64,000 nucleotides of DNA, from positions 1 to 64,000 of the IMG/VR virus record IMGVR_UViG_3300027749_000047, one strand, 5' to 3'. The first letter of the stretch is position 1. Each line of letters starts with the position of its first letter. Shown in pieces: positions 9,602 to 18,347 of the stretch. The position numbers were made by a program, and so were the translations under genes. The notes below the pieces were generated by a model. It was not told the origin of the DNA and made no database searches. It was given only the letters and a program-made list of their open reading frames with translations. The stretch is from a virus.

Positions 9602-12498
9602 AACGGCCTCAAGCAAATATTGTTTCTTTAACTGAATCTGGTTATTGGCGTGTAATTGTTGACCCTGTTCCGCAAACTGGTGGTAATAAAAGTAAAAAAG
9701 ACGTAACTGTTTTTCGTGGTGGCGCCACTATGGTTTCTAGTCTTTCAACTACAGATCCTTTTGGCCCAGCTACAGCAACTATCTCTTTTCCAGCCATTAC
9801 AGTTTTTGATGCTTTGGGTACGGGTGATTTAGATTGGTGTGTTCCCGAAGCAAATGTTGACATTATGTGGATGTCTTCGCAGGTTGATGCTTCTTCGGCG
9901 ACAGTTTGGGAACCTTCTACAGCGTATTTAACTAATCAGTTTGTTATTTATAATGGCTTAAATTATAAGGCTTTAACAAACATTGATGCTTATGTTTACA
10001 GTGTTTGGAATCGCTTTGATGATTTTGTTGTTGGTGACATTGTTATTGATAATGGGATTTATTATAAATGCATATTAAATCGCGCACACACTACTAATAC
10101 TCCTCATCCTGTAGCAGATAAAACCCACTGGCAAGTTATTAATGTTACGCCAGATAAAGCTACGGATAAGTGGCTTTATTTTGAGGCTGCCGGTAAACCG
10201 TTGTATACGTGGGAAGGGTATTTTCTTGCTTTTGAGTTTGGCGAAGATGATGCTGGTGGTACTTTAACTATTACGTGTAATGGTGCTATGCGCCAAATGG
10301 ATAACTTTTTGGCAAAGCCAGAGTATTTAACGCATCCTATTTCTTACGAAAACGCTATTGCTAGGCAATTTGATTCAACGTTACATCCGTCTATTCGCCT
10401 TAAAAATATTAAACCTTTATCAGATACGCTTAATCAACTTGATTGGTGGGAAACCATTTACAGTGTTTCTGATTACAAAGATTTGTCTAATTTTTATCGC
10501 CCAGTAAATATTAAAGATAAGACTCGATGGACTGGTCTTTTAACACGCTCTACAGGTAATTTTGAACCTGTTTTAACTACCTACGTTCAAGGTTTACTTT
10601 CAACTATGCAAACTACAAGAGGTAGTTTTACAGTGTTGCTTGGTACTGATCGTAGACCTTATTTTAAGCATCGTGAGCGTTTACATGCACCAGCAAATGA
10701 AACACTTGTTGTTGATTTATTGTGGCCAGGCGTTCAAGTTTCTATTTCTCAAGATTATTCACAAAGACTAAATGTTGTGTATGGTAATGGCCAGTCTTTG
10801 TCTGGGTATTCATATTCAAATATTAAAGTATCTGCTGATGGTTCTACAACTTATTATGAGCCTTTTGCAGCTCGTCCACAGGTTTATCCTGCTTTAGATA
10901 CTAATGTTAATTGGGATCCTAACAAAATGGCTAAAGAGGTTTCTTTGCAGTTTTATAGTGGCTTGGATACTGATGAAGCTACTGCTGTGGCTAGAAAACA
11001 TTTAGAGATGTTTACCGAACCAGGTGTTACTGGTACTTTGACGCTTAAAACCGACCCTTTAGTTAATGGTGTTCTTTTACCGCGACAAACAATTGTTGCT
11101 GGTATGTCATTGCAATTATTGGGGTTATTTGGTGACCCTAATGGTATGGTTTTTCATATTACTGAAACTTCATATTCTGAAGATAATACTGTTTCTATTA
11201 CTTTTGATTCTAAATTCCGTGACCAGTTAACTGTTCAAGAGATTCGTAAGCGTGGTCGTGATTCTATGGTTGTTAATCGTGTTTTGGGTGTTGGTCGCTA
11301 CGCGCCTAGTATCCCAGATTTGCTGTTTCCATGGACTTATGAAAAGCCTGTCTATTCTGGGTTTGTTCCACAAGCCTCTGGCGCTATGTGGAGCAATGCA
11401 GTTACTTATGGCAATATTCCTAATAATATTGCTTATCCTTGGACTAAATTAACTACTGCATATCCACCTAGCCAATCTGGGCATGAAAATATGTATGCCA
11501 AAATTGATGGGCCTTCCAGTATTAATAATGCTGACGCTAACTGGTCTGACCCTGTTGTGGTTAATTTGGCTGTTACTGGTCAGGTTATTGCGTCCCAGTT
11601 TGTGGCATTAAAAGCTGATGGGTCTATTTATAAAGTTCCGTTCCATGTATCTATTTGGTATCAAAACGTTGACGTACTAACAGGTATGCCTATTTTGCCA
11701 ACTGCTAGCGGTGCTGATACTTTTTCTACAACTATCACAGATCACGCTTTAGTTACCAGCACTGCTACTGCTTCTGGCGGTGCGTATACTTTAACGTTTG
11801 TTACTCCTAGTGCTCATGGCTTAAAGGTTGGAGATAATGTTATTGTTATGCCTGACCCAGCACCAACTATTGATGGCTTATTAACTCCTACTTATTATAT
11901 TGTTGATACTGTTGTGGGCACTAAAACGTTTACTGTTCACATAAGTACATCTGCTATTACGTTGGCTGAAGCAAAGACATTAAAAAAGGGTGAGGCAACT
12001 TATGCTAAGCAGTTTGTTGGTTTGGCTAAGTATGTTGTTGGTAAAAAAGACTCGGTAACTGGCTTGTCTTATCAACCTGGTCAATATTATCCATTTTTTG
12101 AAGGTGCTTGGGAAAATAATAGGCCAGACGGTACTGTTATTCAAGATCCTAATGTGGTGGCTAAAAGTCCACCTATTGCGGCTTGGGGTACTTATTATCA
12201 AAAAGCTGGGTATTGGCCTGCTTCTTCGCCTAGCCCTGAACGTAAAGATGCTACGGTTCCTACTGGTAAGTTTTGGGATGAAACTCCTTTTAGTTTTGAT
12301 TTTAAGGGTACTTCGATTGTTAATGTTAGCCAGTATGAGGCTTTTAATCCTAAATTGCCTGATGCTGCGCGTGTAGCTGCTTATGTAATGTTTTATTGCG
12401 ATGAGGAGTGGAGCGATTCGCAAGGTAAACTTATTCCTAGGACTGAGGATGTTTATTTCTTGGGCCGTTTGTATCATCAGCCACCGACGGGACAGTAA
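9598..12498 (+). CDS. Large tail-tip/baseplate-hub protein with CBM-like inserts
   Basis: This 966-residue protein is translationally coupled to the gene before it. The core resembles siphovirus tail-hub proteins (gp27/Tal-like): about 10-230 and 240-560, with the Dit/hub-style segment YSQRLNVVYGNG and repeated beta strands. Residues ~102-175 contain two tandem ChiC-type carbohydrate-binding motifs (WEPSTAYLTNQFVIYNGLNY; WNRFDDFVVGDIVIDNGIYY). Residues ~716-784 contain the HG-x-x-x-GD beta module also found in four other proteins here. It likely joins the tail tip to the fibres and contacts the cell wall. Confidence 0.75.
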   Translation: MKRPQANIVSLTESGYWRVIVDPVPQTGGNKSKKDVTVFRGGATMVSSLSTTDPFGPATATISFPAITVFDALGTGDLDWCVPEANVDIMWMSSQVDASSATVWEPSTAYLTNQFVIYNGLNYKALTNIDAYVYSVWNRFDDFVVGDIVIDNGIYYKCILNRAHTTNTPHPVADKTHWQVINVTPDKATDKWLYFEAAGKPLYTWEGYFLAFEFGEDDAGGTLTITCNGAMRQMDNFLAKPEYLTHPISYENAIARQFDSTLHPSIRLKNIKPLSDTLNQLDWWETIYSVSDYKDLSNFYRPVNIKDKTRWTGLLTRSTGNFEPVLTTYVQGLLSTMQTTRGSFTVLLGTDRRPYFKHRERLHAPANETLVVDLLWPGVQVSISQDYSQRLNVVYGNGQSLSGYSYSNIKVSADGSTTYYEPFAARPQVYPALDTNVNWDPNKMAKEVSLQFYSGLDTDEATAVARKHLEMFTEPGVTGTLTLKTDPLVNGVLLPRQTIVAGMSLQLLGLFGDPNGMVFHITETSYSEDNTVSITFDSKFRDQLTVQEIRKRGRDSMVVNRVLGVGRYAPSIPDLLFPWTYEKPVYSGFVPQASGAMWSNAVTYGNIPNNIAYPWTKLTTAYPPSQSGHENMYAKIDGPSSINNADANWSDPVVVNLAVTGQVIASQFVALKADGSIYKVPFHVSIWYQNVDVLTGMPILPTASGADTFSTTITDHALVTSTATASGGAYTLTFVTPSAHGLKVGDNVIVMPDPAPTIDGLLTPTYYIVDTVVGTKTFTVHISTSAITLAEAKTLKKGEATYAKQFVGLAKYVVGKKDSVTGLSYQPGQYYPFFEGAWENNRPDGTVIQDPNVVAKSPPIAAWGTYYQKAGYWPASSPSPERKDATVPTGKFWDETPFSFDFKGTSIVNVSQYEAFNPKLPDAARVAAYVMFYCDEEWSDSQGKLIPRTEDVYFLGRLYHQPPTGQ

Positions 12499-12962
12499 TG
12501 TTAGGTATTGCTACTAACGAGACTTTTAATCGTTTTATTAACTTGATTAAGTCAGATACTTGCTATTTGTCGTTACATTACGATTATCCTTCTAATGTTG
12601 ATCCTACGGCTACTGAGATTATTTCGGGTGGTTATAAACGCCAACTTATTACTTGGTCTTCTTCTGCTACATCTTTGGTTAATTCCAATACTTTAACTTT
12701 TACTGGTTTAACGTCTTGCACTATTAAGTATGTTGGCGTTTTTGATGCTTTAAATAAAGGCTATTTATTATTTAAGATTCCTTTGGATAGCCCTATTGTT
12801 ATCATTAACTCTGATAATTATGTAATTAATGCTAATGATTTGTTTATTGCTTTTGGGTCTTCTGGGCAATTTACAAGCGCTGCTTTATCTAATGTTTACG
12901 GTGGAGCGCCTACTTCTACTTATGATGATTTCCAATATATTGATGCCGGAAATGTGTTCTAG
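12498..12962 (+). CDS. Small tail-fibre-like minor tail protein
   Basis: This 154-residue protein starts inside the stop of the hub gene. The layout (CYLSLHYDYPS near the N-terminus, ITWSSSATSLVNSNTLTF, YVGVFDALNKGYLLFKIPLD, then NANDLFIAFG) parallels the gene at 7867, so both are probably the same short beta-sandwich fold used at the tail tip. There is no catalytic motif. The role is inferred from context between hub and fibre genes. Confidence 0.5.
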   Translation: MLGIATNETFNRFINLIKSDTCYLSLHYDYPSNVDPTATEIISGGYKRQLITWSSSATSLVNSNTLTFTGLTSCTIKYVGVFDALNKGYLLFKIPLDSPIVIINSDNYVINANDLFIAFGSSGQFTSAALSNVYGGAPTSTYDDFQYIDAGNVF

Positions 12963-12993
12963 TAGACTATGATTATGGTTTTGAGGAGTTTAG

Positions 12994-14199
12994 GTGGCAA
13001 CTAAGATACAGGTCCGGCGTGGTTCTTCTTCGGAATGGTCTACAGCCAATCCCGTTTTGGCTACAGGTGAAATTGGGTATGACACTACTGCTAATAAATT
13101 TAAAATTGGTGATGGCGTAAAAACTTGGAGCCTTCTTAGTTACACAGATGGTACAGTTAATAACGGTTATGCTTTTCCTTCAAAAGTAACACTGCCAGCA
13201 TCTACTACTTCTTCAGCCAGTTTAAATGTAATTAATGGTACTGCACCCACTAGTCCTGTTACTGGTGATTTGTGGGCATCCAGTGGATCGCTTTTGTATC
13301 AATCAAGTATTGGCTTATCTACAATTGCGTATTTAAGTAGCAATATTAGCGGAACTGCTGTAGGTATTTCGGGTACACAAACACAAAAATTTGTTTATGC
13401 TGCGCCAAATGCCTCAAATGGTGTTGCATCATTTAGAGCTTTGTTGGCGTCTGACATTCCAAGGTTAGACCAAGATACTACTGGATCAGCTGGTAACTTG
13501 TCTGGCACTCAGACTCAAAAGTTTGTATACGCTGCACCAAATGCAGCCGATGGCACTGCCTCATTCCGCGCACTTGTTGCCTCAGACATTCCAACCTTGA
13601 ACCAGAACACAACTGGCACTGCTGCAGGTATTACTGGGTCTTTGTATTACGCAAACAATGGCGATTTTACAATGACAGAATCAGGACAAACAGCAGGTGT
13701 TGTTACTAGCACTAATGCGGCAGTTAAATATTTTGGTGTTGGTGCTAATCTTGCGGCTAATACTACTTACGAAATAGATATTTATTTGCCTTTAGTATTT
13801 ACAACAACAGCAGGTTTACAGCCAAGGTTAAATACATCTCATACAAATAGTTTAACGCTTTATTCTGGTAGTTATACAATAACTTCAGATTATGTTTCTA
13901 CTTCTGCTAGCGAAACAACTATGAGCGCTAATACAAGAGCAGTGCGTTATTACTCTAATACTACAAATATCAGCACCAGCACTATGTCTGTAGCTGCACT
14001 ATCTACTAGTACTTTTTATTCTTTTAAGATTTACATAAAAGGCATTATAAGAACAAATGCCGCGGGCACTTGGAATGTATTTTATAACCCTTCTACTGGT
14101 ACAACAACGGGAACCACACTACGCGATGGAGCGTACATGAAATTTAATCCAGTTACTACAGGCACAGCATCTCCTACAAGTATTGGGTCGTTTTCATAA
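12994..14199 (+). CDS. Tail fibre with Mtd-type N-terminal domain
   Basis: This 401-residue protein has a GTG start with TTGAGGAG about 8 nt upstream. Residues 1-55 (KIQVRRGSSSEWSTANPVL, GEIGYDTTANKFKIGDG) match the N-terminal domain of the Bordetella phage major tropism determinant and many tail fibres, which attaches the fibre to the tail. Two ~39-residue near-identical repeats follow (126-164 and 170-208, each with GTQTQKFVYAAPNA and FRAL-ASDIP), a fibre-shaft pattern. The C-terminal ~190 residues look like a beta-rich receptor-binding knob. No reverse transcriptase or variable/template repeat pair is present. Confidence 0.75.
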   Translation: MATKIQVRRGSSSEWSTANPVLATGEIGYDTTANKFKIGDGVKTWSLLSYTDGTVNNGYAFPSKVTLPASTTSSASLNVINGTAPTSPVTGDLWASSGSLLYQSSIGLSTIAYLSSNISGTAVGISGTQTQKFVYAAPNASNGVASFRALLASDIPRLDQDTTGSAGNLSGTQTQKFVYAAPNAADGTASFRALVASDIPTLNQNTTGTAAGITGSLYYANNGDFTMTESGQTAGVVTSTNAAVKYFGVGANLAANTTYEIDIYLPLVFTTTAGLQPRLNTSHTNSLTLYSGSYTITSDYVSTSASETTMSANTRAVRYYSNTTNISTSTMSVAALSTSTFYSFKIYIKGIIRTNAAGTWNVFYNPSTGTTTGTTLRDGAYMKFNPVTTGTASPTSIGSFS

Positions 14200-14224
14200 T
14201 GATTATTAATTGGAGTACAAATTA

Positions 14225-14572
14225 ATGGCTAATGCACATCCTTACCCTATTGTTATTGATCAAGGTGGTACTTGGTCTCTTAGTTTGACGTACAAAATTA
14301 ACAATGCTTTGGTTAATTTGACTGGTTTTACGGCATCTATGATGGTTCGTACTAATTACACAGATACTACGCCTTTGCTGTCTTTGACTACTTCTAATGG
14401 CGGTATTGCTTTGGGTGGTGCTGCTGGGACTATTGTTATTACTGCTTCAGCGACTCAGACTGCTGCTATTCCGGCAGGTCAGGCTGTTTATGATATTGAA
14501 CTTTATACAGGTAGTGAGGTTCGTAAGCTTCTTAGGGGTTCTGTGACTGTTAATGCTGAGGTTACTCGATGA
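14225..14572 (+). CDS. BppU-like fibre/baseplate adaptor
   Basis: This 115-residue protein starts at the ATG at 14225, with TTGGAG 9 nt upstream; an in-frame TTG at 14210 lacks a site. The sequence (IVIDQGGTWSLSLTYKINN, LTGFTASMMVRTNYTDTTPL, AVYDIELYTGSEVRKLLRGS) fits the BppU N-terminal / Ig-like adaptor family that links fibres to the baseplate. The gene at 31571 (-) is a longer member of the same type beside the second fibre cassette. It overlaps the next gene (ATGA). Confidence 0.6.
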   Translation: MANAHPYPIVIDQGGTWSLSLTYKINNALVNLTGFTASMMVRTNYTDTTPLLSLTTSNGGIALGGAAGTIVITASATQTAAIPAGQAVYDIELYTGSEVRKLLRGSVTVNAEVTR

Positions 14573-15741
14573 GTGAGATTGTCGAAATAGGCAAAGATAC
14601 GGTCAGTTTGACGGTTGTTGATAACAATGTGTCTCTTAATGTCACAACGTCTCAAATAAGCCTTGAAACGGCTTCTGTGGGCCCGCAGGGCATACCTGGG
14701 GCTAAAGGAGACACTGGTGCTGCAAGTACTGTAGCCGGCCCTACGGGACCTGCTGGTCCTGGTGTAGCTACTGGTGGTACAACAGGTCAAGCTTTGGTCA
14801 AGATTGATGGTACAAACTATAACACTCAATGGACAACTATTGTTAGTGGCGTTTCGAGTGTTGATGCTTTAACTGGCGCTGTAGATTTAACCGGTAAATA
14901 CCTAACTCAGACTAATGCTGCGTCTACTTATGAGCCTAAGATCACTGCTGGGACCACAGCACAGTATTGGCGTGGAGATAAGACGTGGCAAACTTTTCCT
15001 ACTATCCCTACCACTACATCTGCATTAACTAATGACTCAGGGTTTATTACTTCTTCAGCTCTATCCCCATATTTAACCTCATCTACGGCATCTAGTACTT
15101 ATGCACCTATAGCTCAAACTATGAATCTTGGAACTACCGCAGTTGCAATTAACCGAGCATCGGCTACAGGTCTTTCTTTGTCTGGTGTCAGTATTGATGG
15201 TAATGCCGGCACTGTAACAAATGGTGTTTATACATCGACAACTTCACTTCCAAATGTAACATCGGTTCGTGGCACAACAATCCCAGCTTCAGCAACTTTG
15301 CTAACAGATGCTAGCACAAGCTCGGCGTTGACTTCTTTTGGATCTAACGCTACTTTAACTGGCAAACTTATTGAAACAATATCAGCATTAACTGGTCCAG
15401 CTACCAATACAACTTTAACATTAGATACTTCCGCAGGAACTACCTTTACAGTAACTTTTGGCGCAGCAAACATTTCTGGGCTTTTATTTACTAATCTTCC
15501 TAGCTCTGGATCTACAACAATTACTCTTATTTTGAAGCAAGATGGCGTTGGCAGTAGGACTATTACTTGGTCTGGTACGCAAGTTAATGCATCTGCAGTA
15601 ACTCCTAAATGGGCTGGTGGTACTGCACCTACTTTATCAACGGCCGCTAACTCTGTTGATATTGTTACTTTGGTTATAAATAGAACTTCTGGCTCTACAG
15701 ATAACATTTATGGATTCCTTGCAGGTAAGGCATTTGCTTAA
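14569..15741 (+). CDS. Collagen-like tail fibre
   Basis: This 390-residue protein overlaps the adaptor gene by four bases. Residues 38-66 contain Gly-X-Y triplets (GPQGIPGAKGDTG, GPTGPAGPG), a collagen-like trimeric stalk. After this come fibre-shaft motifs (LTQTNAASTYEP, QYWRGDKTWQTF) common in tail fibres, then a Thr/Ser/Ala-rich beta C-terminus, probably the receptor-binding tip. It likely forms a homotrimer. Confidence 0.75.
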   Translation: MSEIVEIGKDTVSLTVVDNNVSLNVTTSQISLETASVGPQGIPGAKGDTGAASTVAGPTGPAGPGVATGGTTGQALVKIDGTNYNTQWTTIVSGVSSVDALTGAVDLTGKYLTQTNAASTYEPKITAGTTAQYWRGDKTWQTFPTIPTTTSALTNDSGFITSSALSPYLTSSTASSTYAPIAQTMNLGTTAVAINRASATGLSLSGVSIDGNAGTVTNGVYTSTTSLPNVTSVRGTTIPASATLLTDASTSSALTSFGSNATLTGKLIETISALTGPATNTTLTLDTSAGTTFTVTFGAANISGLLFTNLPSSGSTTITLILKQDGVGSRTITWSGTQVNASAVTPKWAGGTAPTLSTAANSVDIVTLVINRTSGSTDNIYGFLAGKAFA

Positions 15742-16592
15742 TGTCTAGACGATTAATTAATACAATTCCAGCCACAACTACTCAATATGCAGTCCTAAGC
15801 ACTGTTGGTTCTGGTACATGGACAGTACCTTCTACTCTTTCTGGCAATCTTGAAGTATATGTTATTGCTGGCGGCGGAAGAGGAGGTTACGCATACCTTA
15901 GAACTACACCAAGTTCTACCGCTGAAAGATTTGTAGGCGCTGGCGGTGGTGCTGGTGGCATTGTTTATCACTCTTCCTATTCTGCTACACCTGGCGGAAC
16001 TATTTCTTACACAGTAGGCGCTGGCGGCGGTACTGGTGCAAAAGGCGGTAACAGTATTTTTGGATCTATAACCGCAAATGGCGGTGGCACTGCAGATTCA
16101 TCTCTTGGCGCTTCAATGAATGGTGGGTCTGGCGCAGGTGGTTACTATGATCTTGCACCTTCTATAGGCACAACTCTTTTTTCACCAGGTACAGCTTCTG
16201 CTGGAACTGGAGGTACTGCTTCTTACGCAAGCGTAGGTGGAACAGCAACAGCAACATCTGGCTCTGGAGCAGGTGGTGGTGGCGCTAGTGCTGCGGGTAC
16301 TGTAAGAAACGGCGGTGCTGGTCTTGCGCTAACTTGGGCTGATACAACTAATACTAATCTTGGTACCTATGCTGGCGGTGGTGGTGCTGGTTCGCCATCT
16401 TCCACTGCCGGAAGCGCAGGAACTGGCGGCACTGGTGGCGGTGGAAACGGGGCGCTGGCGGGAACGGCTGGGTCTGCCGCAACTGCTTACGGTGGCGGTG
16501 GTGGCGGTGCTGGGTTACCAACTACTAACGGCTCAACTTTTGCTGGTGGTAGCGGTTATCAAGGCGTTATTGTTATTAAATATGTGGCTTAA
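15741..16592 (+). CDS. Glycine-rich tail tip/adhesin-like protein
   Basis: This 283-residue protein starts one base inside the previous stop. It opens with a beta domain (YAVLSTVGSGTWTVPSTL, EVYVIAGG) and is then dominated by Gly/Ala/Thr stretches such as GAGGGAGGIVYHS and AYGGGGGGAG. It matches the glycine-rich domain often found in phage fibre tips and host-range adhesins, whose polyglycine-II helices bind receptors. It is the last large gene of the tail operon. Confidence 0.65.
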   Translation: MSRRLINTIPATTTQYAVLSTVGSGTWTVPSTLSGNLEVYVIAGGGRGGYAYLRTTPSSTAERFVGAGGGAGGIVYHSSYSATPGGTISYTVGAGGGTGAKGGNSIFGSITANGGGTADSSLGASMNGGSGAGGYYDLAPSIGTTLFSPGTASAGTGGTASYASVGGTATATSGSGAGGGGASAAGTVRNGGAGLALTWADTTNTNLGTYAGGGGAGSPSSTAGSAGTGGTGGGGNGALAGTAGSAATAYGGGGGGAGLPTTNGSTFAGGSGYQGVIVIKYVA

Positions 16593-16648
16593 TTTTTATT
16601 AAGTTTATGATAGGCTTTTTTTGACCATTTAACCTATAGGAGAAACAC

Positions 16649-16876
16649 ATGGCCACTAGTTACGACAACCTGCTAACACAGGAGCAAAAGAAAGCAATTC
16701 TTGAAAATCGTATTCAACAGTTTGCTGCAGATATTTATCAGACTGAATTGAATCGTGCGATTCATGTTCGTGCTGGTAATGAGGATGCTGTTGCTGGTTC
16801 TGATGAATCAATTGCTTTTTTAAAGACTGCTATTGATGTTCATCAAGAAGAATTGACTAAAACAGAATCTGAGTAA
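16649..16876 (+). CDS. Small helical protein of unknown function
   Basis: This 75-residue protein has a good ribosome binding site (TAGGAGAAACAC-ATG). It is charged and helical (LLTQEQKKAILENRIQQFAAD, then ESIAFLKTAIDVHQEELTKTES), with no recognised domain. It is the last gene before the bidirectional terminator and is probably cotranscribed with the tail fibres. It might be a fibre chaperone by position, but nothing in the sequence proves this. Confidence 0.7.
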   Translation: MATSYDNLLTQEQKKAILENRIQQFAADIYQTELNRAIHVRAGNEDAVAGSDESIAFLKTAIDVHQEELTKTESE

Positions 16877-16891
16877 CCTGTTTTTGGGCAT

Positions 16892-16945
16892 AAAAAAAAG
16901 ACCAAGTTGGGCACACCCCGAAGGGTGTGCCCAATTGGCTTTTTT
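16892..16945. terminator. Bidirectional intrinsic terminator
   Basis: A GC-rich stem (about 16905-16918 with 16923-16936) has the tetraloop CGAA. An A-tract (16892-16899) lies on the left and a T-tract (16940-16945) on the right, so it can end transcription from both sides. It lies between the rightward tail operon and the leftward accessory operon. The following ~190 nt up to 17134 contain small inverted repeats but no gene I can support. Confidence 0.9.
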
Positions 16946-17134
16946 GCTAGATGCCATGCTATTACTTACTGTCATCCCGACACGCATGTTATTCGGGGCT
17001 AGGTATAGGTTTGTTAACCTTTTTCCATCTAGCGATTTCCTTAATAAATAGCCAGCCAACCTTATAGCTGCACGGCAAACAGGTTGACGTTCATTTGCCC
17101 TTCATGAGATTCAAGCAAATCAGGCGTGCACTTG

Positions 17135-17494
17135 TTAAGGAATTGTAACTGCAGGTGCAGTCATCTTAGGCGGTAAGCCTAAGTCTTTACCAACAGGATC
17201 ACCAAGATACAAATCGCTTTCTGACATTCTTGGTGGTGTTGGGCGTTGTTGCGGTGCAGGCTGCGGTGCAGTTGCTTTTGCTGGTACTGGAACGGTTAAT
17301 GGTCCAGCACCAATGTGACCTTCAGCAAACCAAATCGCTACTTGCCGTATTGAATCAAATACGGTTAAGACACGAGTGAGGATGCCAGAGAGGTTCCCGA
17401 ATTGGTTGAGGCGGTCAAGGTTTTTTGCTCCGTTGTTCTTTGCCCAGGAGAATCCAAAAATGGAGACTGCTGTCGCCATAATAAGTAAGCCCAT
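17135..17494 (-). CDS. Small membrane protein, unknown
   Basis: This 119-residue protein has a possible N-terminal membrane segment (LLIMATAVSIFGFSWA), a short helical part (LSGILTRVLTVFDSIRQ) and a Pro/Ala/Gln-rich linker (VPVPAKATAPQPAPQQRP). It overlaps the end of the upstream gene by 130 nt in the -1 frame. An in-frame TAG stands just before the first ATG, and the ribosome binding site is weak. It may start internally or be made by frameshifting, but I see no canonical slippery heptamer in the overlap. The function is unknown. Confidence 0.5.
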   Translation of the reverse strand: MGLLIMATAVSIFGFSWAKNNGAKNLDRLNQFGNLSGILTRVLTVFDSIRQVAIWFAEGHIGAGPLTVPVPAKATAPQPAPQQRPTPPRMSESDLYLGDPVGKDLGLPPKMTAPAVTIP

Positions 17495-18345
17495 TCGCTA
17501 CCATCGCTTTCTATGTTGTCGTGTACGGTTTTCCAACCTCTGTAAAAAGCGTCTTGTGCTAATGTCCAGATTTTGGTTGATGTAGAGGATAAGAATTCTT
17601 CGATAACTGGTGGGCTAGCGTAAGCGTCTTCTATCCTTTGTTGAGCGTCTTGCTGCGAACTGCAATTACATTTGTTCCTGTAATCCTTTTCCGATTCACA
17701 TTCGTCATAACACGGTGCACTATCAATACTGCACCAGCATTCGCCAAAACTAAACATTTTTTCTTCTAATTCTTGATTGCAAATTTCTTTTTTAAGAACC
17801 TCAAAATGTTCAGTTTTTAGTGGCATGACTGTCCAAATAGGTACAACACCTAGAATCGAAATGCCTGCATTATTACCAATTTGTATGTAATTTCCATTTA
17901 CATCGTAATCAAATCGTTCAATGTTGGATTCGTATTGTAGGTTGTCTAAAGCCCAGCGGTGTTCAGGCGCTGGGCCGTAGACGTACTGTAAAGCTACGCA
18001 AGGGTAATCAATATCAAACCATTCAACTAATTGCTTATAAGGCTGGTTAGTCTGTGGATCAATAACTGAATGCCATTGCACGGCTGATGGATAAAGGTAC
18101 GGATTATTGTAATGGGTCCACAAGCATGAGTCTGCTTGACGGCCAAGCCATCCAGAGCAACATTCTGAGTCAAAAATTTGACCTACATGAACGCCAACTC
18201 CAGATGCCCCACCGCCAAGCATTGCATACCAATTGGTGCTGTCGTTGGGTAACCATCTTTCATAACCGGTTAACCATTCAGCAATAAAAGGTGAATAAAA
18301 GTCTTCTAATGAAGGCCTTACATCACCTTTCATACCCCAAGGCAT
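17365..18345 (-). CDS. Cysteine-rich protein of unknown function
   Basis: This 326-residue protein is rich in Trp, Tyr and Cys, with clusters SECCSGW, GECWCSIDSAPCYDECESE and NKCNCSSQQ that suggest disulfides or metal binding. I do not recognise the fold. It starts three bases after the stop of the upstream membrane protein gene, so the two are in one operon. The last ~40 residues are Ser/Thr-rich and overlap the next gene in another frame. The Trp/Tyr-rich N-terminus could suit a surface or virion protein, but this is only a guess. Confidence 0.65.
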   Translation of the reverse strand: MPWGMKGDVRPSLEDFYSPFIAEWLTGYERWLPNDSTNWYAMLGGGASGVGVHVGQIFDSECCSGWLGRQADSCLWTHYNNPYLYPSAVQWHSVIDPQTNQPYKQLVEWFDIDYPCVALQYVYGPAPEHRWALDNLQYESNIERFDYDVNGNYIQIGNNAGISILGVVPIWTVMPLKTEHFEVLKKEICNQELEEKMFSFGECWCSIDSAPCYDECESEKDYRNKCNCSSQQDAQQRIEDAYASPPVIEEFLSSTSTKIWTLAQDAFYRGWKTVHDNIESDGSEWAYLLWRQQSPFLDSPGQRTTEQKTLTASTNSGTSLASSLVS

Positions 18346-18347
18346 AA

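Noticed and set aside
11980-12477. 165-residue antisense frame inside the tail hub gene
   Set aside because: Antisense shadow of an AT-rich gene rich in Thr/Val codons; same for long antisense frames at 4911-5369, 15228-15707 and 58075-58608.
12994-14199. Diversity-generating retroelement target
   Set aside because: The Mtd-type N-terminal domain is present, but there is no reverse transcriptase and no template/variable repeat pair with A-specific differences.
16820-17059. 79-residue leftward frame with TTG start
   Set aside because: It runs through the bidirectional terminator and into the end of a good rightward gene, with no ribosome site.
17365-17494. Third programmed frameshift as a firm call
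   Set aside because: I checked the zero-frame codons through the overlap and saw no X-XXY-YYZ heptamer; left as a weak possibility only.
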